Assembly (NCBI RefSeq): GCF_030852425.1
Contig: NZ_NSDM01000013.1
Location: 186,001-250,000, forward strand
DNA length: 64,000 nucleotides
Direction: 5' to 3'
From: Saccharothrix longispora
GTDB taxonomy: Bacteria > Actinomycetota > Actinomycetes > Mycobacteriales > Pseudonocardiaceae
Each line of letters begins with the position of its first letter. Within the stretch, counting starts at the first letter, position 1. The notes under the pieces were generated by a model that was given only the letters and a program-made list of their open reading frames with translations, searched no databases and was not told where the DNA came from. Positions 25,049 through 32,559 of this stretch are shown here, one piece after another. The position numbers were made by a program, and so were the translations under genes.

Positions 25049-26443
25049 TCATCGGGGCGACAGCCCTTGCAGGGAGAGCAGCAGGTCGCGGACGGCGGTC
25101 GCGGGCAGCAGGCCGGTGCGCTCGACGACGTCCGGCGGGGTCGGGGCCGAGCACAGCAGCACCGGGCCGTCGGCGGGGTCGTCGGGCAGGCGGCCGTGCG
25201 TGCCGCGCACCACCGACGGGTCGAGCGGCACGGTCTTCATGGCGTAGCGCAGGCCGAGCTTCTTGCGCACGAGGTTGCCGCCCGCCTTGGCCTTGGCGAG
25301 CCGGTCGGCGGGGTCGAAGAACAGCTCCGCCGGGTCGTAGCCGGGTTTGCGGTGGATCTCCACGCCCCGGGCGAAGTCCGGCGCGCGGTCGTCGTCCAGC
25401 CAGTAGTAGTAGGTGAACCAGGCGTCGGGTTCGGCGACCAGCACGAGTTCGCCGGACCGCTCGTGGTCCAGCCCGACGCCGGCCTGCGCGCCCCGGTCGA
25501 GCACCGCGTCCACGCCCGCCAGCCCCTCCAGCACGGCCCGGGTCCTGGCGACGTCGGCGGGGTCGGCCACGTAGACGTGCGCGACCTGGTGGTCGGCCAC
25601 CGCGAACGCGCGGGACGTCCACGGGTCCAGGTACTCCATCCCGGCCTGGCGGTGCACCTGGAGCAGCCCGGCGCGGCGCAGCGCCCGGTTCACGTCGACC
25701 GGCCGCCGGGCCGGCGTGATGCCGTACTCGGACAGGGCGACGACGGTGGCTCCGGCGGCGTGCGCGTCCCGCAGCAGCGGCTCCACCGCGCGGTCGACGT
25801 CCCGGGCCGCCCGCACGGCCTCGGGCGAGTCGGGGCCGTGCCGCTGGAGGTCGTAGTCCAGGTGCGGCACGTACACCAGCAGCAGGTCCGGCCGGTGCGC
25901 GGCCAGCACCCGGCGCGCCGCGCCGACGATCCACTCGCTGGAGGCGATCGAGGCGGTCGGCCCCCAGTACCGGAACAGCGGGAACTCGCCCAGCTCCTCG
26001 ACCAGCCGGTCGTGCAGGTCGGGCGGTCTGACGTAGGCGTCGGGCGACTTGCGGCCGTCGGCGTGGTAGACCGGCCGGGGTGTGACGGTGATGTCCGTGG
26101 TGGCGCCCATGGCGTACCACCAGCAGATGTTGGCGGTGGTGTGGTCCGGGTCGCGGCGGCGTGCGGTCTCCCACACCTTCTCGCCGCCCACGAGGCGGTT
26201 GTGCTGCCGCCACAGGAAGACCTCGCCGAGGTCGCGGAAGTACCAGCCGTTGCCGACGACCCCGTGCCCGGCCGGGGTCAGGCCGGTGAGGAAGGTGGAC
26301 TGGACCGAGCAGGTCACGGCGGGCAGCACGGTGCCCAGCCCCGCCCGGAACCCGCGTTCGCCGAGCGCGCGCAGGTTCGGCATGTGCGGCAGCAGCGCGG
26401 GCGTCATGCCCACGACGTCGAGCACGACCAGCGGCGTCGTCAC
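25049..26443 (-). CDS. eboF: Alkaline-phosphatase/phosphodiesterase-like protein (EboF-like)
   Basis: A 464-residue protein of the alkaline phosphatase/nucleotide pyrophosphatase superfamily, matching the EboF partner of Ebo clusters. GTG at 26443 gives VTTPLVVLDVVGMTPALLP; the first metal ligand Asp is in LDVVGM and the Thr nucleophile in PAVTCSVQSTFLTG. GHGVVGNGWYFRDLGE, LVYVPHLDYDLQRHGPDSPE and DHQVAHVYV carry further ligands. Oddity: the usual SDHG metal motif reads SEYGIT, so one metal site may be changed; I do not know if this is normal for EboF. It would remove phosphate from, or cleave, a prenyl-linked intermediate. GTGA overlap with eboE. Confidence 0.85.
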   Translation of the reverse strand: MTTPLVVLDVVGMTPALLPHMPNLRALGERGFRAGLGTVLPAVTCSVQSTFLTGLTPAGHGVVGNGWYFRDLGEVFLWRQHNRLVGGEKVWETARRRDPDHTTANICWWYAMGATTDITVTPRPVYHADGRKSPDAYVRPPDLHDRLVEELGEFPLFRYWGPTASIASSEWIVGAARRVLAAHRPDLLLVYVPHLDYDLQRHGPDSPEAVRAARDVDRAVEPLLRDAHAAGATVVALSEYGITPARRPVDVNRALRRAGLLQVHRQAGMEYLDPWTSRAFAVADHQVAHVYVADPADVARTRAVLEGLAGVDAVLDRGAQAGVGLDHERSGELVLVAEPDAWFTYYYWLDDDRAPDFARGVEIHRKPGYDPAELFFDPADRLAKAKAGGNLVRKKLGLRYAMKTVPLDPSVVRGTHGRLPDDPADGPVLLCSAPTPPDVVERTGLLPATAVRDLLLSLQGLSPR

Positions 26444-27561
26444 GAGCGCACCTCCAGCGGCAGTTCGGCGGCGGCCCAGCGCAGCTCGGCCGCGATCCCC
26501 TCGACGAGGTCCCGGTCGGCGAGGTCCCCTGTGCCGCGCTCCCCCGCGCCGGGCAGGACGGACCAGGTGTAGGTCTCCACCTCGACGTCCGGGTCGTGGC
26601 CGACCTCCCGGACCGCCGCGACCGCCTCCCGCAGCACGTCGGTGGTGGCGCGCAGCGGCGCGGGCGGCGCGGCGTGCAGCGGCACGTGGAAGTGCACGCG
26701 CCACGGCCCGCCGGTCGGCAGTTCCGCGAACGCCTCGGGCAGGTCGTCCGCCCGGTGCACGCGCCCGTCGACCAGCGCCCGCACCTGGTGCAGGTAGCGG
26801 GGTTCGGCGAACGGGCCGAGCACGGCGGGCGCGCCGGCCGGGTCGGTCAGCTCCAGCGCCGCCGACGCCTGCACCTTCACCACGCGCAGCCCCGCGTCGG
26901 CGATCGACCGCACGGCGGCGGCCGGGTCGGCGAACGACACGGCCAGGTGGCACGTGTCGAGGCAGATGCCGACGTGGTCGGGGTCGACGCGGCCCGCGAG
27001 GACCCGCACGGCGTCCGCGACGGTGTCCACCACGCAACCGGGCTCGGGTTCGACGGCCAGCCGGATGGTGCGGCCGGTGCCGTCGGCCAGGGCGCGCAGC
27101 CCGGCGACGGCCTCGGCGAGCACGTCGAGCGCGCGGGCGTGGTCGACCTCGGACCACGGGTGCCGCCACGCCAGCGGCAGCGTGGAGATGCTGCCCGCGC
27201 CGCCCTCCGGGACCAGGTCGGCCAGCACGGTCGCGCAGTCGAGCGTGTAGTCCAGGCGCGCGGTGGTCGTCCAGTCCGGGTGGTAGACGGCGTGCTTGAC
27301 GACCTCGTCGTGGAACCCGCCGTGCGGGAAGGCGTTGAGGGTGCGCACGACCAGGCCGCGCGCGTCGAGCGCGGTGCGCAGCCCGGCCCGCCGCGCGGGG
27401 TCCTCGGCGAGCGCCTTCGCGACCGGGGCGGACAGCCACAGGCCGAGGCCCAGTTCGCCGCCGACGCGGTCGCGCACCGGCACCGCGTACCGGTCGAGCT
27501 GGGCGAGCACGCCGCGCAGGTCCTCGGCCGGGTGGACGTTGGTGCAGTAGGAGAGGGTCAC
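26440..27561 (-). CDS. eboE: EboE-like TIM-barrel protein
   Basis: A 373-residue sugar phosphate isomerase-like protein matching the metabolite traffic protein EboE. GTG at 27561 gives VTLSYCTNVHPAEDLRGVLA, the family N-terminus. Further marks are LWLSAPVAKALAED, RTLNAFPHGGFHDEVVKHAV, the metal-site LAVEPEPGCVV and GICLDTCHLAVSFADP, VVKVQASAALEL and RVHFHVPLHA, VEVETYTWSVLP. The fold implies metal-dependent sugar or cyclitol chemistry, but no EboE reaction has been established to my knowledge. It overlaps eboB and eboF by GTGA. Confidence 0.92.
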   Translation of the reverse strand: MTLSYCTNVHPAEDLRGVLAQLDRYAVPVRDRVGGELGLGLWLSAPVAKALAEDPARRAGLRTALDARGLVVRTLNAFPHGGFHDEVVKHAVYHPDWTTTARLDYTLDCATVLADLVPEGGAGSISTLPLAWRHPWSEVDHARALDVLAEAVAGLRALADGTGRTIRLAVEPEPGCVVDTVADAVRVLAGRVDPDHVGICLDTCHLAVSFADPAAAVRSIADAGLRVVKVQASAALELTDPAGAPAVLGPFAEPRYLHQVRALVDGRVHRADDLPEAFAELPTGGPWRVHFHVPLHAAPPAPLRATTDVLREAVAAVREVGHDPDVEVETYTWSVLPGAGERGTGDLADRDLVEGIAAELRWAAAELPLEVRS

Positions 27562-28424
27562 GAGCCACCCCCGCCGGCGGGGGTGCCGCGCAGGATGGAG
27601 TTGCCGGCGAACGTCGACGGCGCCTCGGGCCCGTCCAGGACGAGTCGCCCGCTCTGCCCGTAGAACGCGACCGGGTTGTGCCACAGCACCGCGTCCACGT
27701 CGGACTGGTCGAAGCCGGCGTCGAGCATCGCCCGCCCGGTGCGGTAGGTCTTGAGCGGGTCGGAGCGGCCCCAGTCGGCGGCCGAGTTCACCAGCACCCG
27801 CTCGGTGCCGTACTCGCGCAGGATGGCCACCATGCGCCGCTCGTCCATCTTGGTGTCGGGGTAGATGGAGAAACCCGCCCAGCACCCGGAGTCCTTCACC
27901 GCGCGCACGGTGACCTCGTTGAGGTGGTCGACGACCACGCGTTCCGGCGGGAGCCCGGACTCGCGCACCACGTCCAGCGTGCGGAGCGTGCCGGCGTGCT
28001 TGTCGCGGTGCGGGGTGTGCACGAGCGCGGGCAGGTCGTGCGCGACGGCCAGTTCGAGCTGCCGGGCGAACGCGTCGTCCTCCTCCGGCGTCATCGAGTC
28101 GTAGCCGACCTCGCCGACCGCGACCACGCCGTCCTTGGCCAGGTAGCGGGGCAGCAGGTCGACGACCTCCGCGCACCGCGGGTCGTTGGCCTCCTTCGGG
28201 TTCAGCGCGAGCGCGCAGTGGTGCCGGATGCCGAACTGCGCCGCCCGGAACCTCTCCCAGCCGATCAGCGAGTCGAAGTAGTCCACGAACGACCCGACGC
28301 TCGTGCGCGGCTGGCCGAGCCAGAACGCGGGCTCCACCAGGGCGGTGACGCCCACCGCGGCCATGGACTCGTAGTCGTCGGTGGTGCGCGACGTCATGTG
28401 GACGTGCGGGTCGAAGATCCTCAC
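27558..28424 (-). CDS. eboB: TatD-family metal-dependent hydrolase (EboB-like)
   Basis: A 288-residue amidohydrolase-fold protein. GTG at 28424 gives VRIFDPHVHMTSRTTDDYES, with the HxH metal pair at residues 7 and 9. The other ligands are in VGEVGYDSMTPEE (Glu), ALVHTPHRDKH (His), VVDHLNEVTV (His) and NSAADWGRSD (Asp). The rest of the fold (ALALNPKEANDPRC, FSIYPDTKMDERR) fits the TatD-like EboB of Ebo clusters rather than the DNase TatD. Substrate unknown. Translationally coupled to the genes on both sides by GTGA overlaps. Conventional length. Confidence 0.9.
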   Translation of the reverse strand: MRIFDPHVHMTSRTTDDYESMAAVGVTALVEPAFWLGQPRTSVGSFVDYFDSLIGWERFRAAQFGIRHHCALALNPKEANDPRCAEVVDLLPRYLAKDGVVAVGEVGYDSMTPEEDDAFARQLELAVAHDLPALVHTPHRDKHAGTLRTLDVVRESGLPPERVVVDHLNEVTVRAVKDSGCWAGFSIYPDTKMDERRMVAILREYGTERVLVNSAADWGRSDPLKTYRTGRAMLDAGFDQSDVDAVLWHNPVAFYGQSGRLVLDGPEAPSTFAGNSILRGTPAGGGGS

Positions 28425-29809
28425 GGCGTCCTCCCCAGCAGGCGCAGCGCGTCGGCGGGCACGTCCCGACCGGCGGCCTCGCGTTCGGCGGCGTAGTCGG
28501 CGGTCATGCGCAGCAGCTCGTCGTCGGTCCGGTCCCGCAGGCCGTGCACGGCGGCCAGCGGGATGCCGGTGAACAGGCACTTGAGCACCCCGTGCCGCCA
28601 GGCGTGCCGGTCGAGGTGGCGGGCGGCGAACGGGCCGAGCGCGGCGGCGACGAGGCGGGTGTCGTTGGCGCGCAGCGCGTCCCGCACGATCGGCAGGCCC
28701 ACGTCCGGGTCGGTGTCCGGGGTGAGGGCCCGCAGCACGCCGCGCCGCTCGGCGTCGTCGCCGTACCGGTAGAGGGCGGGCAGCTCGGTCGCGTCGGGCA
28801 GTGCGGCGACGAGCCGGGCGCGGGCCGCGTCGTCCACCGTGCCGTGCACCAGGCCGCCGGGGTCGTCGGCCCGCAGCGGTCCCCGGCCGACCTCGCGGCC
28901 GACGGCGGGGAAGAGGGCGCGGATCGCGGCGGGGTCGGCGCGGACGCGGCGTTCGGCCTCGGCCAACCAGTCCGGGTCGGGGACGTCGGGCGCGGTGGCG
29001 GCGGTGAGCGCGGCGAACGCCCGGCGGGCCACCCGCGGCGCGGCGTGGCTGTGCCGGGGCAGCTCGACGGCGGCCAGGCCGCGGTAGCCGGTGTCGTCCA
29101 GGGCGGCGAGGGTCCCGCGCAGGTCCAGGTCGCCCTCGCCGAACTCCAGGTGCTCGTGGACGCCCGGCAGCATGTCGTCCAGCTGCACGTTGACCAGCAG
29201 GTCGCCGGCCCGGCGGACGCACGCGGCGGCGTCCTCGGGTTCGACGGCCACGCAGTGCCCCACGTCGAGCGTGATGCCCAGCGGCGCGGGGTCGCCCAGC
29301 TCGGCGCGCAGGGCCAGGGCCTGGTCGAGCCGTTCGACGACGTGGCCGGGTTCGGGCTCCAGGCCCAGCCGCACGCCGGCCCGGTCGGCGAGGTCGACCA
29401 CCCGCGCGACCCCGGACCGCAGCCGGTCCCACGCGCCGTCCGGCCGGGCGGCGACGCCGGACCAGAAGGACACGCAGTCCGCGCCGAGGTCGCGGGCGAC
29501 GAGGATCGCCCGGCCGAGGAAGTCGACCCGCCGGTCCTGCCCCTCGGACACGAGGGTCGGGTGGTGCTTGCGGTGGGCGTCGAGCAGGTAGCGGGCGCCG
29601 GTCTCGACCACGACGGTGAGGTCCAGCTCGGCCAGCCGCCGGGCCACCGCGTCGACCCGGGCGGGGAGGTCGTCGGCGTACGGGTCGAGGTGGTGGTGGT
29701 CGAGCGTCAGCGCCACGCCCCGGTAGCCGAGGTCGGCGATGACCGCGAGGGCGTCGTCGAGCCGGTGGCCGGCGAACCCGTTGGTGCCGTAGCCGAGCCG
29801 GAACGTCAC
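28421..29809 (-). CDS. eboA: TIM-barrel/EboA fusion protein
   Basis: A 462-residue two-domain protein. Residues 1-~265 form a xylose-isomerase-like TIM barrel (VTFRLGYGTNGFAGHRLDDA, GLEPEPGHVVERL, ITLDVGHCVAVEPEDAA, VQLDDMLPGVHEH). Residues ~290-462 are EboA-like: ALPDATELPALYRYGDDAER, PIVRDALRANDTRLVAAAL, LDRHAWRHGVLKCLFTGIPL and the C-terminal EREAAGRDVPADALRLLG. In many Ebo clusters EboA is separate, so the fusion ties the barrel to the EboA step. GTG at 29809 overlaps the UbiA stop and the stop overlaps eboB, both by GTGA. Confidence 0.88.
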   Translation of the reverse strand: MTFRLGYGTNGFAGHRLDDALAVIADLGYRGVALTLDHHHLDPYADDLPARVDAVARRLAELDLTVVVETGARYLLDAHRKHHPTLVSEGQDRRVDFLGRAILVARDLGADCVSFWSGVAARPDGAWDRLRSGVARVVDLADRAGVRLGLEPEPGHVVERLDQALALRAELGDPAPLGITLDVGHCVAVEPEDAAACVRRAGDLLVNVQLDDMLPGVHEHLEFGEGDLDLRGTLAALDDTGYRGLAAVELPRHSHAAPRVARRAFAALTAATAPDVPDPDWLAEAERRVRADPAAIRALFPAVGREVGRGPLRADDPGGLVHGTVDDAARARLVAALPDATELPALYRYGDDAERRGVLRALTPDTDPDVGLPIVRDALRANDTRLVAAALGPFAARHLDRHAWRHGVLKCLFTGIPLAAVHGLRDRTDDELLRMTADYAAEREAAGRDVPADALRLLGRTP

Positions 29810-30627
29810 GTCGGTCCCACCTTCCGCCCGAAGCGCCGCGCGAGCGGCAGCGCGCACGCCACGGCCAGCGCCGACCGCAGCGGGCCGCGGGCCACCAGCG
29901 CCGCCTGGAGGGGCACCATGCCGTGGATGCCGGCGACGGTCGCCGCCCGGACCCGCCCGGCGGAGGGGTCCTCCAGCGCGGCCAGCTGCGCGCGGCCCAC
30001 GAGCGCCGCGTACCCGAGTGCGCCGACCGCGGACCGGGGGCCGCGCGCGGCGACCGCCACCGCCGTCGCGCAGGTCCCGACCAGCGCCGCCCGCGCCACC
30101 GACGGCGACGTGCCGTGCACCTCGCCGCGCGACAGGGCGGTCACGCCGAGGGTGTGCGCGGCCAGCGCCCCGGCCGCGGGCAGGGCGGCCCGGCGACCGC
30201 CGGGTCCGGCGCCCAGCAGCACGTCGAGCCCCCGGCACGCGGCCATGGCGACCGGCCCCAGGACCGTGTTCTTCAGGACCGCGTCGTAGGCCCAGACCGC
30301 GCCCGCCAGCGCGCCCGCCGTGGCCAGCGAGCGGCGACCCCCGGCGTACGCCGCCAGCCCCAGGCCCACCCCGGTGAGGCCGCCCGCCACGGCCAGCGCG
30401 GCCCCCGGCGACACGTGCCCCGACGGGATGGGCCGCTCCGGGCGCTCCACCGCGTCCACCGCGCGGTCGGACCAGTCGTTGAGCGCCATCCCCGCCCAGT
30501 ACAGGGCGACCGACGACAGCGGCAGCAGGAGCCGGCGACCGCGCAGGACGCCGCCGGCCCCCGCCACCGCGTCGCCGAGCACCGTCAGCGCCGCCGGCGC
30601 GCGGACCAGCCGCAGGTAGGGGTTCAC
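29806..30627 (-). CDS. eboC: UbiA-like prenyltransferase (EboC-like)
   Basis: A 273-residue integral membrane enzyme with about eight hydrophobic helices. The prenyl-diphosphate-binding motif is intact: NDWSDRAVDAVERPERPIPS, fitting the NDxxDxxxD-x-RPxRPIPSG signature of UbiA enzymes. A second, less conserved loop lies near RGLDVLLGAGPGG. The reaction would be transfer of a prenyl chain from a polyprenyl diphosphate to a polar acceptor; the adjacent prenyl synthase (32560) and inositol-phosphate synthase (30624) suggest donor and acceptor. GTG at 30627 overlaps the inositol-phosphate synthase stop as GTGA. Confidence 0.9.
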   Translation of the reverse strand: MNPYLRLVRAPAALTVLGDAVAGAGGVLRGRRLLLPLSSVALYWAGMALNDWSDRAVDAVERPERPIPSGHVSPGAALAVAGGLTGVGLGLAAYAGGRRSLATAGALAGAVWAYDAVLKNTVLGPVAMAACRGLDVLLGAGPGGRRAALPAAGALAAHTLGVTALSRGEVHGTSPSVARAALVGTCATAVAVAARGPRSAVGALGYAALVGRAQLAALEDPSAGRVRAATVAGIHGMVPLQAALVARGPLRSALAVACALPLARRFGRKVGPT

Positions 30628-31763
30628 AGGCCCTCCACCCACTCGGCCAGGTCGCGGGTCTGCCGGGCGAACCCGTGCTCGGTCGACCCGAGCGGGTCCT
30701 TGAAGAAGAACCCGAGCGCGCCCTGCACGCCCACCCGCCCGGCCCGGTGCGCCGCGGCGAGCAGTCGGGCCAGGTCGAGCACCAGCGGCGCGGCCAGGGC
30801 CGAGTCCAGGCCGGACCAGGTGAACTGCAACGACATGCGCGCGCCCAGGAAGCCCTCGAACGACACGTGGTCCCACGAGGTCTTGCGCTCGCCCAGGTCG
30901 GGCACGTTGTCGATGTGCAGCGGCGCGACGACGGGGTGCCCGAGCAGCGCGGCCAGCCCCGACGCCTTGGTGCGCAGCTTGCTCGACGCGTGGTCGGGGT
31001 CCTCCAGGGTGGCCCCGTCGCCGCCGCCGAGCAGGTTGGTGCCCGCCCACGACAGCACCCGCAGCGCCCGCGCGGTGAACATCGGCGCGAGCACCGTGCG
31101 GACCAGGGTCTCCCCCGTCTTGCCGTCGCGCCCCGCGTAGGGCACGCCGACGACGGCCGCCAGCTCGTCGAGCGCGGGCAGCGTCACCCCGGTGGACGGG
31201 GTGAAGTCCACGAACGGGCACCCCGCCTCGAACGCGGCGTAGGCGGCCAGGGAGCTGGGCGGCAGGACGTCCTCCCCGGACGACAGGGCGCGTTCCAGCG
31301 CGGCCAGGTCGGCGTGCTCGGGGCGCGGCGGCGCGGGCGGCTCGGTGGAGGCCACGTTGACGACCACGACCCGGTCCAGCGAGTGCCGCGACCGGAACGA
31401 CGCGAGGTCGGCGACCATCCGGGCGGCGACCTCGACCTGCGGGCCGAGCTGCGGCACGTCGCGCAGCTCGGCCTGCACCTCGGCGAGGCCCGCGGCGATG
31501 GGGCCGAGCAGGTCGGCCGGGACGACGCCCGCCCGCGCCAGGTGCTCGGCCCGCTTCGCGAGCGGGGTGGACACCACGTCGTGCCCGCCCACCACCAGCG
31601 AGTCCCACGGGGGCAGCACCCCGTCGGGCACGTGGGTGTCGAGCAGGGCGGTGACGCTGCCGGTCGGCGGCACCAGGCCGGCGCGCAGGCCCAGGAGCCC
31701 GCACACCGCCGTGGTCGCCACCGAACCGCGCGCGCCGATCAACCACAGACCGGTCCGTCGCAC
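30624..31763 (-). CDS. ino1: Inositol-3-phosphate synthase
   Basis: A 379-residue NAD-dependent enzyme that cyclises glucose 6-phosphate to 1L-myo-inositol 1-phosphate, or a close relative acting on another sugar phosphate. The N-terminal Rossmann segment is VRRTGLWLIGARGSVATTAV. The catalytic part has FTPSTGVTLPALDE, YAGRDGKTGETLVRTVLAPM, LSWAGTNLLGGGDGATLEDP and VAPLHIDNVPDLGERKTSWD, matching the eukaryote-like class found in actinomycetes. The GTG at 31763 follows the stop of the upstream remnant with no gap, and its Shine-Dalgarno (AAGGAG) lies in that remnant's final codons. In cyanobacterial Ebo clusters the cyclase is a dehydroquinate-synthase-like EboD; here this enzyme holds that place. 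Confidence 0.92.
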   Translation of the reverse strand: MRRTGLWLIGARGSVATTAVCGLLGLRAGLVPPTGSVTALLDTHVPDGVLPPWDSLVVGGHDVVSTPLAKRAEHLARAGVVPADLLGPIAAGLAEVQAELRDVPQLGPQVEVAARMVADLASFRSRHSLDRVVVVNVASTEPPAPPRPEHADLAALERALSSGEDVLPPSSLAAYAAFEAGCPFVDFTPSTGVTLPALDELAAVVGVPYAGRDGKTGETLVRTVLAPMFTARALRVLSWAGTNLLGGGDGATLEDPDHASSKLRTKASGLAALLGHPVVAPLHIDNVPDLGERKTSWDHVSFEGFLGARMSLQFTWSGLDSALAAPLVLDLARLLAAAHRAGRVGVQGALGFFFKDPLGSTEHGFARQTRDLAEWVEGL

Positions 31764-32019
31764 TCACAGCTCCTTGATCCGGATGTCGCGGGACCACACG
31801 TCGTCGCCGTCACCGTGGTCCTGGAGGCCGATGTGCCCCCGCGCCAGGTCGCGCGGGGTCCGTGCTGGTGACGTCGTCGAGCACGTCGCCGGTGGTGGAG
31901 GGCCAGACGACCGCGTCGAACCGGGTCGGGTTGGCGTCGGGGTGCGCGACCGCGGGAGCGGTGGCCGGCGCGGCCAGGCGGGTGGGTGGCCTCGTGGACG
32001 TGCTTCGCTTACCTCGCAC
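31764..32019 (-). pseudogene. Collapsed ThuA-DUF1080 gene remnant
   Basis: Two family ends are joined with the middle missing. Reading from GTG 32019, one frame encodes a Thr/Pro/Ala-rich leader and DANPTRFDAVVWPSTTGDVL followed by DD, which matches the start of ThuA-like domains (usual ...YDAVVFLSTTGDVLDD). Near 31860 the homology switches to another frame, TPRDLARGHIGLQDHGDGDD then VWSRDIRIKEL, the unmistakable end of a DUF1080 (3-keto-glycoside hydrolase/LamG-like) domain. A full gene of this type would be several hundred to over a thousand codons, so a large internal deletion plus frameshift is inferred. The stop (TGA 31766-31764) abuts the next GTG. Confidence 0.8.
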
Positions 32020-32122
32020 CGCGTACTCCTCGTTCGCACGTCGCCGGGCTCGAACGGTGAGGCTGTGGTCCAGCTCACAGCTGGACGTGAGGGCAATTCT
32101 GTTTGTGTAGTACTTAAGTCCG

Positions 32123-32155
32123 CAAGACTTTTGTCTTATATTGACAAAAGTCTTG
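32123..32155. promoter_or_regulatory. 33-bp perfect palindrome, probable operator
   Basis: Arms CAAGACTTTTGTC and GACAAAAGTCTTG (13 bp, perfect) around TTATATT. It is strikingly A+T-rich for this DNA and lies about 105 bp upstream of the first codon of the Ebo-like operon's remnant gene. A degenerate half-site GACGAAAGTC follows at 32164-32173. It looks like a dimeric repressor site, perhaps of ROK or LacI type; the protein is unidentified. Confidence 0.7.
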
Positions 32156-32559
32156 CTCGAATGGACGAAAGTCCCGGACCGGCGGATACCGAGCGTCAGG
32201 ACCCGGCCAGGCGCGCAACGCCCGCGCCGCGGGCGTGGATCGCGCGGCGCTCAGGCCGGTGGCCGGGTCCACGGCGGATCAGGGCGGGCGAGGTCGAGCA
32301 GCGCGGGACCGTGCGCGGGGTCGGGCCGTGCCCGCCGCACGACACACTCGCGCCAGGGCGGCCGCGACCACCGCCTGCGGTGCTCCGCGCACCCCTCGGA
32401 CGGGGTGCGGACGGGGTGCGGACGGCGAACGGGTGCGACGGCCCGTCGACGTCGATCAGCGACAGTGGCCGCACCCGACGGACGCTACCCGGCACCGCCC
32501 CCTCGGCACCGCCCCCTCGGCACCGCCCCCTCGGCACCGCCCCCTCGGCACCATCCCTC
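32156..32559. other. 404-bp gap without a supportable gene
   Basis: Several overlapping frames are open on both strands but none has a recognisable family, a Shine-Dalgarno or a normal amino-acid make-up; all are rich in Arg, Pro and Gly as expected of shadows in G+C-rich DNA. It could hold a decayed gene. It contains the 14-bp tandem repeat at 32491-32553. Confidence 0.5.
32491..32553. repeat. 14-bp tandem repeat, 4.5 copies
   Basis: Unit GGCACCGCCCCCTC repeated four times perfectly (32491-32546) with a partial fifth. It lies 7 bp past the stop codon of the polyprenyl synthase gene, on its downstream side. Confidence 0.9.

Noticed and set aside
32491..32553. Possible CRISPR-like repeat
   Set aside because: The repeats are head to tail with no spacers and only 14 bp long.
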